NCBI GenBank assembly: GCA_913775095.1
Contig: CAJYIW010000021.1
Coordinates: forward strand, 62,001 to 126,000
Direction: 5' to 3'
DNA: 64,000 bases
Source of the DNA: an uncultured Siphonobacter sp.
GTDB taxonomy: Bacteria; Bacteroidota; Bacteroidia; Cytophagales; Spirosomataceae
Shown piece after piece: positions 52,216 to 60,312 of the stretch (position 1 is its first letter; every line of letters starts with the position of its first letter). The translations under genes and the position numbers were made by a program. The notes below the pieces were generated by a model. It saw only the letters and a list, made by a program, of their open reading frames with translations. It was not told the DNA's origin and ran no database searches.

Positions 52216-52223
52216 TATCTTTG
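52216..52223 (+). promoter_or_regulatory. -7 promoter element of valS
   Basis: TATCTTTG, exact TAnnTTTG, 37 bp before the ATG at 52261. No -33 TTG at the expected spacing. Confidence 0.55.
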
Positions 52224-52260
52224 CATTCCAATTTCTGTTTAGGGCGATTTTCCCCGAAAG

Positions 52261-54906
52261 ATGACTACCATGAGCACGATTTCTAAAACGTATTCACCCA
52301 GCGAGGTTGAAGACAAGTGGTATGCCTACTGGCTCCAGCACAAGCTTTTTGCGTCCCAGCCTAATCCTGAAAAAGAGCCTTATACGGTCGTGATTCCTCC
52401 ACCAAACGTCACCGGCGTTTTGCACATGGGTCACATGCTGAACAATACCATTCAGGATATTCTGGTCCGTAAAGCCCGTATGGAGGGCAAAGAAGCCGTG
52501 TGGGTACCCGGTACCGACCACGCTTCCATTGCTACGGAAGCCAAAGTCGTTGCGATGCTCAGGGAACGGGGAATTGCCAAAACGGATCTCAGCCGCGATG
52601 AATTCCTTTCCTACGCTTTTGAATGGAAGGACAAATACGGCGGAATCATTCTCGAACAATTGAAAAAACTCGGAGCTTCCTGCGATTGGGATCGTACGCG
52701 ATTCACCATGGACGAGAAGTACTACGAGTCGGTCATTGACGTTTTCGTTCGTTTATACAATAAAGGTCTGATTTACCGCGGCGTTCGGATGGTCAACTGG
52801 GACCCTCAGGGCAAAACAGCCCTATCCGATGAAGAGGTAATCTTCAAGGAAGTTCAATCGAAGTTTGTTCACATTCAGTATCCCGTAGTCGGTGAAGAGG
52901 GTGCGTTTGTGACGATTGCTACCGTTCGCCCCGAAACGATCATGGCCGATGCGGCCATCTGCGTTCACCCCGATGATGAGCGGTACACACACCTGCACGG
53001 TAAGAAAGTTCGCATTCCCCTGATTGATCGCGAAATTCCGATTATTCTGGATGAATACGTCACGATGGATTTTGGAACGGGAGCGTTGAAAGTAACCCCC
53101 GCCCACGATTTAAATGACTACGAACTCGGTCAGAAACACCGTCTGCCCGTGATTGATATTCTCAGTGACGACGGAACGCTCAACGAAAAAGCTCAGCTTT
53201 TCGTGGGAATGGATCGTTTTGCCGCCCGCAAAGCCATCATCAGGGAACTCGAAGAAAAAGGCTACCTGGAGAAAATCGAAGAGTATAAATCCAACGTAGG
53301 AACGTCCGAGCGAACGGGTGCCGTCATCGAGCCTAAACTGTCCATGCAGTGGTGGCTGAAGATGGAAGACATGGCTAAACCAGCCCTGGATTCCGTGATG
53401 AACGACGAGGTTGCACTGATTCCGGCCAAGTTCAAGAATACCTACCGGGTGTGGATGGAAAACATCCGCGACTGGTGTATTTCTCGTCAGCTTTGGTGGG
53501 GTCAGCAGATTCCGGCCTTTTATTTACAGGACGGCACCATCATTGTTGCCAAGAATAAACGCGAAGCTCTGCGGAAAGCCCAGCACGAGATGCAGCTGTT
53601 TGCTTTGACTGAGCAGGATTTAGAGCAGGACCCCGACGTACTGGATACCTGGTTTTCGTCCTGGCTGTGGCCTTTTGGTGTCTTTGATGCCTTATCAAAC
53701 CCCGATAACGAGGATATTAAATTCTATTACCCTACCAGTGATCTGGTGACGGGGCCCGACATTCTGTTTTTCTGGGTAGCCCGGATGATCATGGCAGGAT
53801 ATGAATTCATGGGCGAACGTCCCTTTAAGAACGTATATCTGACGGGTATCGTCCGCGATGGCAAAGGTCGGAAGATGTCCAAATCACTGGGGAACTCCCC
53901 CGATCCGCTGGATCTGATCGCCAAATTCGGTGCGGACGGCGTTCGGACGGGTCTGTTATTCTCAGCTCCGGCGGGTAACGATTTGTTATTCGATGAAAAG
54001 CTTTGCGAACAGGGCCGGAATTTCTGTAATAAAGTATGGAATGCCTTCCGTCTGATTAAAGGCTGGGAAATTTCTACGGAATCCGCTCCTGCATCGAATC
54101 AGCAGGCTTTTGCCTGGTTTGAGTCGAAACTGAATGCGACCCTGGCCGAAATTCTGGATCATTTCAGCAAATTCCGGATTTCAGACGCTCTGCATGCGGC
54201 TTATAAACTGATCTGGGATGAATTCTGCTCGAACTATCTCGAGATCATCAAGCCCGAGTTCGGTAAGCCCATTGACGCCGAAACTTATGAAACGACGGTT
54301 GCTTTCTTCGAAAAACTGATGGCCTTGATGCACCCCTTCATGCCCTTCATTACCGAAGAAATCTGGCAAAGCCTGCGGGAACGGGCCGAAGGAGAAAGCC
54401 TCTGCCGAACGGATTACCCCACCGTAGGTACCATCGACGCGGCTATCGTAGCTGATTTTGATACGCTTTTCGAGGTAGTAACCAAAGTTCGGGAAACCCG
54501 TAACTCGAAAGGTCTTTCGCCGAAGGAAACCTTACCGCTGGCTGTTCGTACGGAGTACGTGGATCGCTACCAGAAGATCGACCCGATCATTCAGAAACTG
54601 GCAAATACCACACCCGTTGAATTCGTAAGCGAAGACGTAGCCGGCGTTTCACCCTTCCTAATTAAAACCGATAAAATCTTCATCGCGTTAGGTGAAAAGA
54701 TTGACGTGGAAGCCGAACGGGAGCGATTAACAAAAGAAATCGAATACAACGAAGGTTTCATGAAATCGGTGGACGCCAAACTTTCCAACGAACGTTTCGT
54801 GGCGAATGCCAAACCGGAAATCGTCGAAAAAGAACGCCAGAAAAAAGCCGATGCGGAGTTGAAAATCGTCGCTCTCCGGGAAGCACTGGCGAATCTTTCG
54901 GAGTAA
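52261..54906 (+). CDS. valS: Valyl-tRNA synthetase
   Basis: 881 residues, class Ia synthetase charging tRNA-Val and editing threonine. The HIGH motif is HMGH at 55-58 (NVTGVLHMGHML), KMSKS is at 538-542, and the editing domain lies between. The C-terminal coiled-coil arm (ERERLTKEIEYNEGF and further, about 820-880) is present. Two in-frame ATGs (codons 1 and 4) are possible starts. Own -7 element and strong terminator. Confidence 0.97.
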   Translation: MTTMSTISKTYSPSEVEDKWYAYWLQHKLFASQPNPEKEPYTVVIPPPNVTGVLHMGHMLNNTIQDILVRKARMEGKEAVWVPGTDHASIATEAKVVAMLRERGIAKTDLSRDEFLSYAFEWKDKYGGIILEQLKKLGASCDWDRTRFTMDEKYYESVIDVFVRLYNKGLIYRGVRMVNWDPQGKTALSDEEVIFKEVQSKFVHIQYPVVGEEGAFVTIATVRPETIMADAAICVHPDDERYTHLHGKKVRIPLIDREIPIILDEYVTMDFGTGALKVTPAHDLNDYELGQKHRLPVIDILSDDGTLNEKAQLFVGMDRFAARKAIIRELEEKGYLEKIEEYKSNVGTSERTGAVIEPKLSMQWWLKMEDMAKPALDSVMNDEVALIPAKFKNTYRVWMENIRDWCISRQLWWGQQIPAFYLQDGTIIVAKNKREALRKAQHEMQLFALTEQDLEQDPDVLDTWFSSWLWPFGVFDALSNPDNEDIKFYYPTSDLVTGPDILFFWVARMIMAGYEFMGERPFKNVYLTGIVRDGKGRKMSKSLGNSPDPLDLIAKFGADGVRTGLLFSAPAGNDLLFDEKLCEQGRNFCNKVWNAFRLIKGWEISTESAPASNQQAFAWFESKLNATLAEILDHFSKFRISDALHAAYKLIWDEFCSNYLEIIKPEFGKPIDAETYETTVAFFEKLMALMHPFMPFITEEIWQSLRERAEGESLCRTDYPTVGTIDAAIVADFDTLFEVVTKVRETRNSKGLSPKETLPLAVRTEYVDRYQKIDPIIQKLANTTPVEFVSEDVAGVSPFLIKTDKIFIALGEKIDVEAERERLTKEIEYNEGFMKSVDAKLSNERFVANAKPEIVEKERQKKADAELKIVALREALANLSE

Positions 54907-54937
54907 TGAGTTAATGGTTATTAGTATTCAGATTTTG

Positions 54938-54975
54938 CATCCCGGAAGGTTACCCTTCCGGGATGTTTTGTTTTT
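54938..54975 (+). terminator. Rho-independent terminator of valS
   Basis: CATCCCGGAAGG pairs with CCTTCCGGGATG around TTAC, followed by TTTTGTTTTT. Confidence 0.92.
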
Positions 54976-55064
54976 CATCTCCCACAACCAATAACCTTTA
55001 ATCAATACACCACGGCATTACTTTTATAGGATAAGTTGTGGTTAAACCCCTAGTCTATTCGTGA

Positions 55065-55688
55065 ATGATTAAATACCGGCTATATCCTACCCTCATTCAG
55101 ACCTTTTCGTTGTTTCACCACGAAACACGGAACGCCCATGGCGAGTTATACGTATCAGAGCAGGAATTGCTGAATCGCATCAACCGGGTTCCGCAGCCGC
55201 CCACGCCCGCCCAGCAACGGGGAGTTAGTTTTGAAACGGCTCTGATTTCTGGTCGCGGTGAAGAACAGTTTCCGGCCGAGATCATTCAGACCATGCGAAA
55301 GCAGTTACCCATGCGGTATAAAACCCAGTTTTTCGTTCGCACGGCCATTAAAGATGTAGAGTTTTACGGCATGGTGGATGTCGTCGGCGGTGACCGGGCC
55401 ATTGATATTAAAACCACGGCCCGATACCAGGCTCCCAAGTTTGCTCATCATTTTCAGAATTTATACCTCTTCGGATTAAAGAGCTGGAATATCAAGCAAC
55501 TGGATTATCTGATTACTGATTTTCAGAACGTGTACACCGAAAGTTACCATTACGATTCCTACGATTTTCAACCCTTGCTGGATGAACTGGAGTTATTCAC
55601 TGAGTTTTTAGAACAACACCGTAAGCAGATTACGGATAAGAAAATATTTAACAATGCCCAGAACGGCTTACAAACATCTCTTTTTTGA
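55065..55688 (+). CDS. PD-(D/E)XK nuclease-like protein
   Basis: 207 residues. The core motif is present: RGVSFE (E57), GMVDVVGG (D105), AIDIKTT (D114, K116) and HHFQNLYLF, the Q-x-x-Y-like motif of RecB/Cas4-type nucleases. No helicase or iron-sulfur cysteines are encoded. The substrate is unknown. Its 3' end overlaps the next gene by 35 bp in another frame, so the two are likely translationally coupled. No family name is certain. Confidence 0.68.
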   Translation: MIKYRLYPTLIQTFSLFHHETRNAHGELYVSEQELLNRINRVPQPPTPAQQRGVSFETALISGRGEEQFPAEIIQTMRKQLPMRYKTQFFVRTAIKDVEFYGMVDVVGGDRAIDIKTTARYQAPKFAHHFQNLYLFGLKSWNIKQLDYLITDFQNVYTESYHYDSYDFQPLLDELELFTEFLEQHRKQITDKKIFNNAQNGLQTSLF

Positions 55689-56358
55689 CCTCGACCATAC
55701 CCTTTGGGACTTTGAGCGAAATACAAACGAAACGCTGGTAGAGTTATTCGAAGAATTTGATCTTCCTAAACGCGGTATTCCCACCGCTCAGGCTTTTCAG
55801 GACATGTTTCATCGCGTCAATGCGGAGCTATGGCATTTACACGACAGTCGCCAGATTTCGCAGGACGAGCTGCGTTACCGTCGCTTTCGGCAGGTCATCA
55901 GTCAGTTGGGTTGCGAAGACGACGACAGTTGCGACGAATGGAGTGAATGGTATTTATCCCACTGCCCTTATAAACCTCATTTGTTACCCGGAGCTCTGGA
56001 GTTACTCGACTATCTGGCTCCCCGGTACGACATGCACATCATTACCAACGGTTTTGGTGACGTCCAATACACTAAAATGGATAGCAGTGGTTTGACGGGT
56101 TATTTCAAAGAAGTAGTAACCAGCAAAACGGCTAACGCCAAAAAGCCCGAACCCGAAATGTTTCACTTTGCGATGGAAAAAGCGGGTTGCGTAGCCTGCG
56201 ACGCCCTGATGATTGGCGATAATCCCGAAGCTGACGTAGCCGGAGCATTAGGAGTTGGCATGCACGCGGCCTATTTCCGTCCCCAGCAATCGCTTTACCC
56301 GCCCCGTGAAGCCACTTATCAACTTAGCTCATTACTGGAGCTGAAGCAGTGGTTATAG
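55654..56358 (+). CDS. HAD-superfamily phosphatase, YjjG-like nucleotidase
   Basis: 234 residues. HLFFDLDHTLWDFERNT carries the nucleophile D12 and D14, IITNGFGD is motif II, KKPEPEMF motif III, and MIGDNPEADVAGA motif IV. The pattern is that of YjjG-type pyrimidine 5'-nucleotidases, which remove non-canonical nucleotides. Starts inside the nuclease gene (35-bp overlap). Confidence 0.9.
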   Translation: MPRTAYKHLFFDLDHTLWDFERNTNETLVELFEEFDLPKRGIPTAQAFQDMFHRVNAELWHLHDSRQISQDELRYRRFRQVISQLGCEDDDSCDEWSEWYLSHCPYKPHLLPGALELLDYLAPRYDMHIITNGFGDVQYTKMDSSGLTGYFKEVVTSKTANAKKPEPEMFHFAMEKAGCVACDALMIGDNPEADVAGALGVGMHAAYFRPQQSLYPPREATYQLSSLLELKQWL

Positions 56359-56400
56359 TCATATTTGAATCTTTTTTTATCTATTCTTCTCTTTTAATCT

Positions 56401-56955
56401 ATGCGTCTTTTTTATTTACTATTCATTGTTGTCTTATTTACCCGGTGCTCTCCTGCAGAAGAAGTAGCGGTTTCTAATGCTCCTGCCTATACGTTCTCCC
56501 GGGTCATGCAATACGCAGATACCACCAATGCCAGTGTGAGCTATCAGCCCGAAATAATCGAGGCTTCAGCGAAATTAGACAGTGTAGGTAATCTGTTTAT
56601 CTGGCTAGGCAGCCCGAGAAAAAAGGGAGCAGACAACGTGTCATTTTTTATTGAAAAGAAGGCATTACAGTCTAACGTAGCAGGATTGTTTACCCTGAAA
56701 ACGCTGTCCAACCAAAACCGGGAGGTAGCAAGTCAATATACACACTTTCAAACGGACACGTCAGCTTTCGTCTATCACTCGCTTAATGCGAACATTGATG
56801 GCTTCTTTCAAATTCACCGCTTAACCACCCAGGAAGTCGATGGTTTCTTTGAAGTATGGTTACGGGACATTTCGGATCCTCAGAATCCGTACCGTTCCAA
56901 AAGAAAAAGTACGGTTCAATTGAAAGGGACTTTTAAGAATCTGCCCGTCAATTAA
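56401..56955 (+). CDS. Secreted or lipid-anchored protein of unknown function
   Basis: 184 residues. The N-terminus MRLFYLLFIVVLFTRCS is hydrophobic and ends in a cysteine at residue 16; with Arg before it, the lipobox (LFTRC) is not canonical, so a lipoprotein or a plain signal-anchored protein are both possible. The rest is beta-rich with no known motif. Its stop codon overlaps the convergent 56952 gene by 4 bp. Confidence 0.7.
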   Translation: MRLFYLLFIVVLFTRCSPAEEVAVSNAPAYTFSRVMQYADTTNASVSYQPEIIEASAKLDSVGNLFIWLGSPRKKGADNVSFFIEKKALQSNVAGLFTLKTLSNQNREVASQYTHFQTDTSAFVYHSLNANIDGFFQIHRLTTQEVDGFFEVWLRDISDPQNPYRSKRKSTVQLKGTFKNLPVN

Positions 56956-57302
56956 GCCGGAATCTTACGCAACCGGCTGGCGTTCAAATCACAACGATAC
57001 GCAAAAGCTTCCGTTTGCTGACGGCATTTCTTCATTACTTCAGCCCATTTTCGCTGACGGATTTCGGGTTCGTCCAGATACCAGACTCCTTCTACGGGAA
57101 GCGAGACAAACACAACATTCAGACCTAATCCAGCGAAAACCGCTTTCAGTGAGGGCGTCCGGTGGGTGTTTAATTCGGGATAAATGATCAGTCCCTTCAC
57201 TTTACCCAGAGAATCTTCACCGCGAAGAATACCTAGTTTCTGTTCTTCTATAAAATGGACGGGAAAGAATGGGACTAAATTCTCATCAAGATAGACCTTC
57301 AT
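56952..57302 (-). CDS. Possible PIN-like toxin partner of the DUF433 protein
   Basis: 116 residues. The start MKVYLDENLVPFFP with LDEN resembles the first acidic motif of DUF5615/Mut7-C-type PIN-like proteins. The C-terminal pattern VVFVSLP, then RKWAEVMKKC and FAYRCDLNASRL is similar to the ends of such proteins, though the middle acidic residues are not convincing. Its ATG overlaps the stop of the DUF433 gene by 4 bp, the usual antitoxin-before-toxin layout. Assignment rests mostly on context. Confidence 0.5.
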   Translation of the reverse strand: MKVYLDENLVPFFPVHFIEEQKLGILRGEDSLGKVKGLIIYPELNTHRTPSLKAVFAGLGLNVVFVSLPVEGVWYLDEPEIRQRKWAEVMKKCRQQTEAFAYRCDLNASRLRKIPA

Positions 57303-57982
57303 TGAATAGGACGGTTAATAAAATACAAGGCTTCCTCTACCTGTTGAGGCGAAATCCGATAAAGGCTGGCAATGCTATTCGTTTCTTCACCGCCCAGGTG
57401 AATCCGGTGTAAGGTTTCAGCCAGAATGTTGGTTCCCTGAATGATGGGTTGTCCAAACTGCTTCTGAGGGTCAATGACGACTGAACGATCTTTTCCAAGC
57501 GGCCAGAATTTCGCAGCCACTTTATCCGTATCAAATTCAATCTTACGGCAGAAGCCTTCCATTACTTCTTTGATCTCGTACTGGAGACGGGCATCTGCCG
57601 TAATGAGTATCTCATTACCTATTTCAACGAATAAGGTCTTGCTGTCAGTTAATAAAAACGAAGAAGCAAACGGAAAAGGCGTTTGTAACAGTCGGGAACT
57701 GACCTCATGAGCTTGTAGAATTCTGGCCGTTGAGATGCCCAGCTCCCGCAATTTAAAAAATACGTAAAACTCAATCAGCGTCTGAAAGTTGACCACCCGT
57801 TCCCGGCCCTTACCCCAGGAGTAAGAAACTCTGGTCGTGGCGGATAATCGTCCATTCCAGAATTCATCCAGCCAGCGACGCACGCGGGTAAGCGGTAATC
57901 TCAGAATCTGAGCGACATCCGGCACGGTATAAATTCCCATGTCCAGAGCAGGCTCTATGGATTGAATTTCTTCTGCTTGCAT
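57299..57982 (-). CDS. MerR-like HTH plus DUF433 protein (antitoxin-like)
   Basis: 227 residues. N-terminal HTH YTVPDVAQILRLPLTRVRRWL (about 18-38), a middle region of unknown fold, and a C-terminal DUF433 domain: VIDPQKQFGQPIIQGTNILAETL, then IASLYRISPQQVEEAL. DUF433 proteins are usually antitoxins of PIN-like toxins; this longer form adds a MerR-type DNA-binding domain. Gene order (this gene first, 4-bp overlap) fits a toxin-antitoxin operon that represses itself. It is followed upstream by the 53-bp gap to purM. Confidence 0.78.
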   Translation of the reverse strand: MQAEEIQSIEPALDMGIYTVPDVAQILRLPLTRVRRWLDEFWNGRLSATTRVSYSWGKGRERVVNFQTLIEFYVFFKLRELGISTARILQAHEVSSRLLQTPFPFASSFLLTDSKTLFVEIGNEILITADARLQYEIKEVMEGFCRKIEFDTDKVAAKFWPLGKDRSVVIDPQKQFGQPIIQGTNILAETLHRIHLGGEETNSIASLYRISPQQVEEALYFINRPIQ

Positions 57983-58034
57983 TGGTGCTGTGGTACTTTA
58001 CGCATTCTTCCCGCTGGCCCGATTGTTGACCTCA

Positions 58035-59192
58035 TTAGTAAACAAACTCGCCAAATTCACTCTTTACCGTTACTCGCTTTCCTTCAAATGCTTCCACCCG
58101 GCCAATGACCTGAGCTTCGATGCCGAAAGAATTGGCAATTTCAATGACTCGCTGAGCCTGGGCTTTGGGCAGGTACACTTCCAGACGATGACCCATGTTG
58201 AAGACTTTATACATCTCTGACCAGGCCGTTCCGCTCTCCTGCTGAATTAGTTTAAACAGCGGAGGAATGGGGAAAAGGTTATCCTTGATGATATGAACAT
58301 TATCAACGAAATGCAGCACTTTCGTCTGGGCTCCACCGGAGCAATGCACCATCCCATTCGGACGAATCTCGGCCAGTAAAGCCTTGACAAAGGGTGCATA
58401 CGTACGCGTAGGTGAAAGAATCAACTGCCCCACATTCAAAGGCGTACCTTCCACGGGTTCCGTTAATTTTTTCGAACCGCTATAAATCAGATCCGAAGGA
58501 ACTTCGGGATCAAAGCTTTCGGGATATAGAGCGGCCAGATAGTTACCCAGTACGTCGTGACGAGCTGAAGTAAGTCCGTTAGAACCCATCCCACCGTTAT
58601 ACTGATCTTCGTAGTTGGCTTGTCCAAAAGAAGCCAGGCCTACAACCACATCACCCGCCTGAATAGTATCATTTGAAATCACATCGGAACGCTTCATCCG
58701 GGCTACCACCGTACTGTTGACGGTAATAGTGCGGACCAGATCGCCTACGTCAGCCGTTTCTCCGCCCGTTGAATAAATCTCAACGCCATTTTCACGCAGC
58801 ATAGCTAATACTTCTTCCGTCCCATTAATAATCTGGGAAATTACCTCTCCGGGGATTCGGTTTTTATTCCGGTCAATGGAGCTGGAAAGCAGAATAGGCC
58901 CGGTGCAGCCCACGCAAAGCAGGTCATCGGTATTCATGACGATGGAGTCCTGAGCGATGCCTTTCCATACCGAAAGGTCTCCGGTTTCTTTCCAGTATAG
59001 ATAAGCCAGGGAAGTTTTTGTACCTGCACCATCGGCGTGCATGATGGTACAATACTCGGGATCGCCCGTGAGTGTATCGGGAACGATCTTACAAAAAGCT
59101 TTAGGAAAAAGGCCTTTGTCGAGAGCGGCAATGGCCTGATGAACGTCTTCTTTGGAGGCCGAAACGCCCCGCTGTGCATAGCGATCTTGCAT
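58035..59192 (-). CDS. purM: Phosphoribosylaminoimidazole synthetase
   Basis: 385 residues. MQDRYAQRGVSASKEDVH is the Bacteroidota PurM start; IMHADGAGTKTSLA holds the conserved D-G-x-G-T-K block and DDLLCVGC follows. It closes the imidazole ring (FGAM to AIR) in purine synthesis. Single gene with no linked purine gene in the window. A perfect -7 element lies 4 bp before its ATG (see findings). Confidence 0.96.
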   Translation of the reverse strand: MQDRYAQRGVSASKEDVHQAIAALDKGLFPKAFCKIVPDTLTGDPEYCTIMHADGAGTKTSLAYLYWKETGDLSVWKGIAQDSIVMNTDDLLCVGCTGPILLSSSIDRNKNRIPGEVISQIINGTEEVLAMLRENGVEIYSTGGETADVGDLVRTITVNSTVVARMKRSDVISNDTIQAGDVVVGLASFGQANYEDQYNGGMGSNGLTSARHDVLGNYLAALYPESFDPEVPSDLIYSGSKKLTEPVEGTPLNVGQLILSPTRTYAPFVKALLAEIRPNGMVHCSGGAQTKVLHFVDNVHIIKDNLFPIPPLFKLIQQESGTAWSEMYKVFNMGHRLEVYLPKAQAQRVIEIANSFGIEAQVIGRVEAFEGKRVTVKSEFGEFVY

Positions 59193-59196
59193 GCTG

Positions 59197-59204
59197 CAAA
59201 GGTA
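59197..59204 (-). promoter_or_regulatory. -7 element directly at the purM start
   Basis: TACCTTTG on the minus strand, exact TAnnTTTG, 4 bp before the ATG at 59192. If used, transcription would begin on or next to the start codon. No -33 TTG. Confidence 0.4.
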
Positions 59205-59359
59205 GGGCGATTTTGTGAATTGTGCCTAGCGTTTCGGGTTTTGAGTTTGGAGTTTTCTAAGGAGCAAACGATCAAAGCAGATTAATTGAACCATATTACC
59301 TTCTATCGCTTCTTTAGTAATGCTGAAGGGTAATGAAATCGACAGGCTTTAAACAGACG

Positions 59360-59381
59360 CTGCCAGCTTTTGGGCTGGCAG
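59360..59381. repeat. Hairpin of family 2, copy 1
   Basis: CTGCCAGC-TTTTGG-GCTGGCAG, perfect 8-bp stem. Confidence 0.7.
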
Positions 59382-59511
59382 TAACGTTGGGAATAATACT
59401 GTATCCTAAATCTTTTCTTCACAAACGGATTGAATCGGATTACCACTTCAGGAAGTTAATTCCAGCTAATTTGGTAAATGGGTATGGATTCTAAAGTTAA
59501 TCAATTCATGG

Positions 59512-59539
59512 CCGATGCCAGCTTTTCTGCTAGCATCGG
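59512..59539. repeat. Hairpin of family 2, copy 2
   Basis: CCGATGCCAGC-TTTTCT-GCTAGCATCGG, 11-bp stem with one mismatch. Shares TGCCAGCTTTT with copy 1, 152 bp away. It lies 20 bp after the lptB stop. Confidence 0.7.
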
Positions 59540-59559
59540 TGTAGGTGTTATTTATGCTC

Positions 59560-60294
59560 CTAAATCTTACGCTTCAATTCGAAGTGTTTTCCCAGATACA
59601 CCCGACGAACGACGGGGTCAGCCGCCAGCTCTTCCGGCGTGCCTGAACGCAGGATCTTACCTTCGAATAACAGGTAAGCCCGATCGGTAATGGATAAGGT
59701 TTCGTCTACGTTGTGATCCGTGATTAATATCCCGATGTTGCGGTATTTTAACTTGGCGACAATACCCTGAATTTCTTCTACAGCAATGGGGTCCACCCCG
59801 GCAAAAGGTTCATCCAGCAGAATGAACTTGGGATCCACGGCCAGACTCCGGGCAATTTCGGTTCGGCGACGCTCGCCACCGGATAATACCTGACCTTTGT
59901 TTTTCCGAACGTGGGTTAAACTTAACTCTTCCAGCAACGACTCCATTTTCTCGTGCCGCTCGGCTTTGTTCATCCCTCCCCGAAGTTCCAGCACGGCCAG
60001 AATGTTTTCTTCGACCGTCAGACTGCGAAAAACGGAAGCTTCCTGAGCCAGGTAACCTACGCCTAAGCGAGCCCGTTTGTACATCGGGAGATTGGTTACA
60101 TCCAGATTATCCAGGTATACTTTTCCACTATTGGGTTTTACCAGGCCCGTAGCCATGTAGAAAGAGGTCGTCTTGCCCGCTCCGTTAGGGCCTAACAAGC
60201 CAACGATTTCCCCCTGGGCCACCTGATAACTTACATTATCATTGACCAGCCGCTGTCCGTATTTCTTGATCAGATTTTCTGTACGAAGAATCAT
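59560..60294 (-). CDS. lptB: LPS export ABC transporter ATP-binding protein
   Basis: 244 residues, cytosolic ATPase of the LptBFG system that extracts lipopolysaccharide. Walker [10 protein letters not shown] (35-43), LSGGE signature (137-141), Walker B ILLDE (158-162) and switch H194 (TDHNVDE). The start [17 protein letters not shown] is typical. It follows recJ after 18 bp on the same strand, so it is probably co-transcribed. Confidence 0.95.
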   Translation of the reverse strand: MILRTENLIKKYGQRLVNDNVSYQVAQGEIVGLLGPNGAGKTTSFYMATGLVKPNSGKVYLDNLDVTNLPMYKRARLGVGYLAQEASVFRSLTVEENILAVLELRGGMNKAERHEKMESLLEELSLTHVRKNKGQVLSGGERRRTEIARSLAVDPKFILLDEPFAGVDPIAVEEIQGIVAKLKYRNIGILITDHNVDETLSITDRAYLLFEGKILRSGTPEELAADPVVRRVYLGKHFELKRKI

Positions 60295-60312
60295 TTTTTT
60301 ATTTCTAAGCCT

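Larger units (their letters stand above)
51817..52260. other. 444-bp divergent gap between plsC and valS
   Basis: No supported gene. Contains the hairpin TGGCTG-GGGTT-CAGCCA at 51858-51874, which would fall in the plsC leader, a -7 element for each flanking gene (51887-51894 and 52216-52223), and a small dyad CCGCTG-C-CAGCGG at about 52092-52104. No riboswitch or T-box was recognised. Confidence 0.55.
59193..59559. other. 367-bp gap between lptB and purM
   Basis: No supported gene. Holds a -7 element for purM at its left end, a low-complexity stretch at about 59225-59262 (minus strand AACTCCAAACTCAAAACCC), and two related hairpins at 59360-59381 and 59512-59539. Confidence 0.55.
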
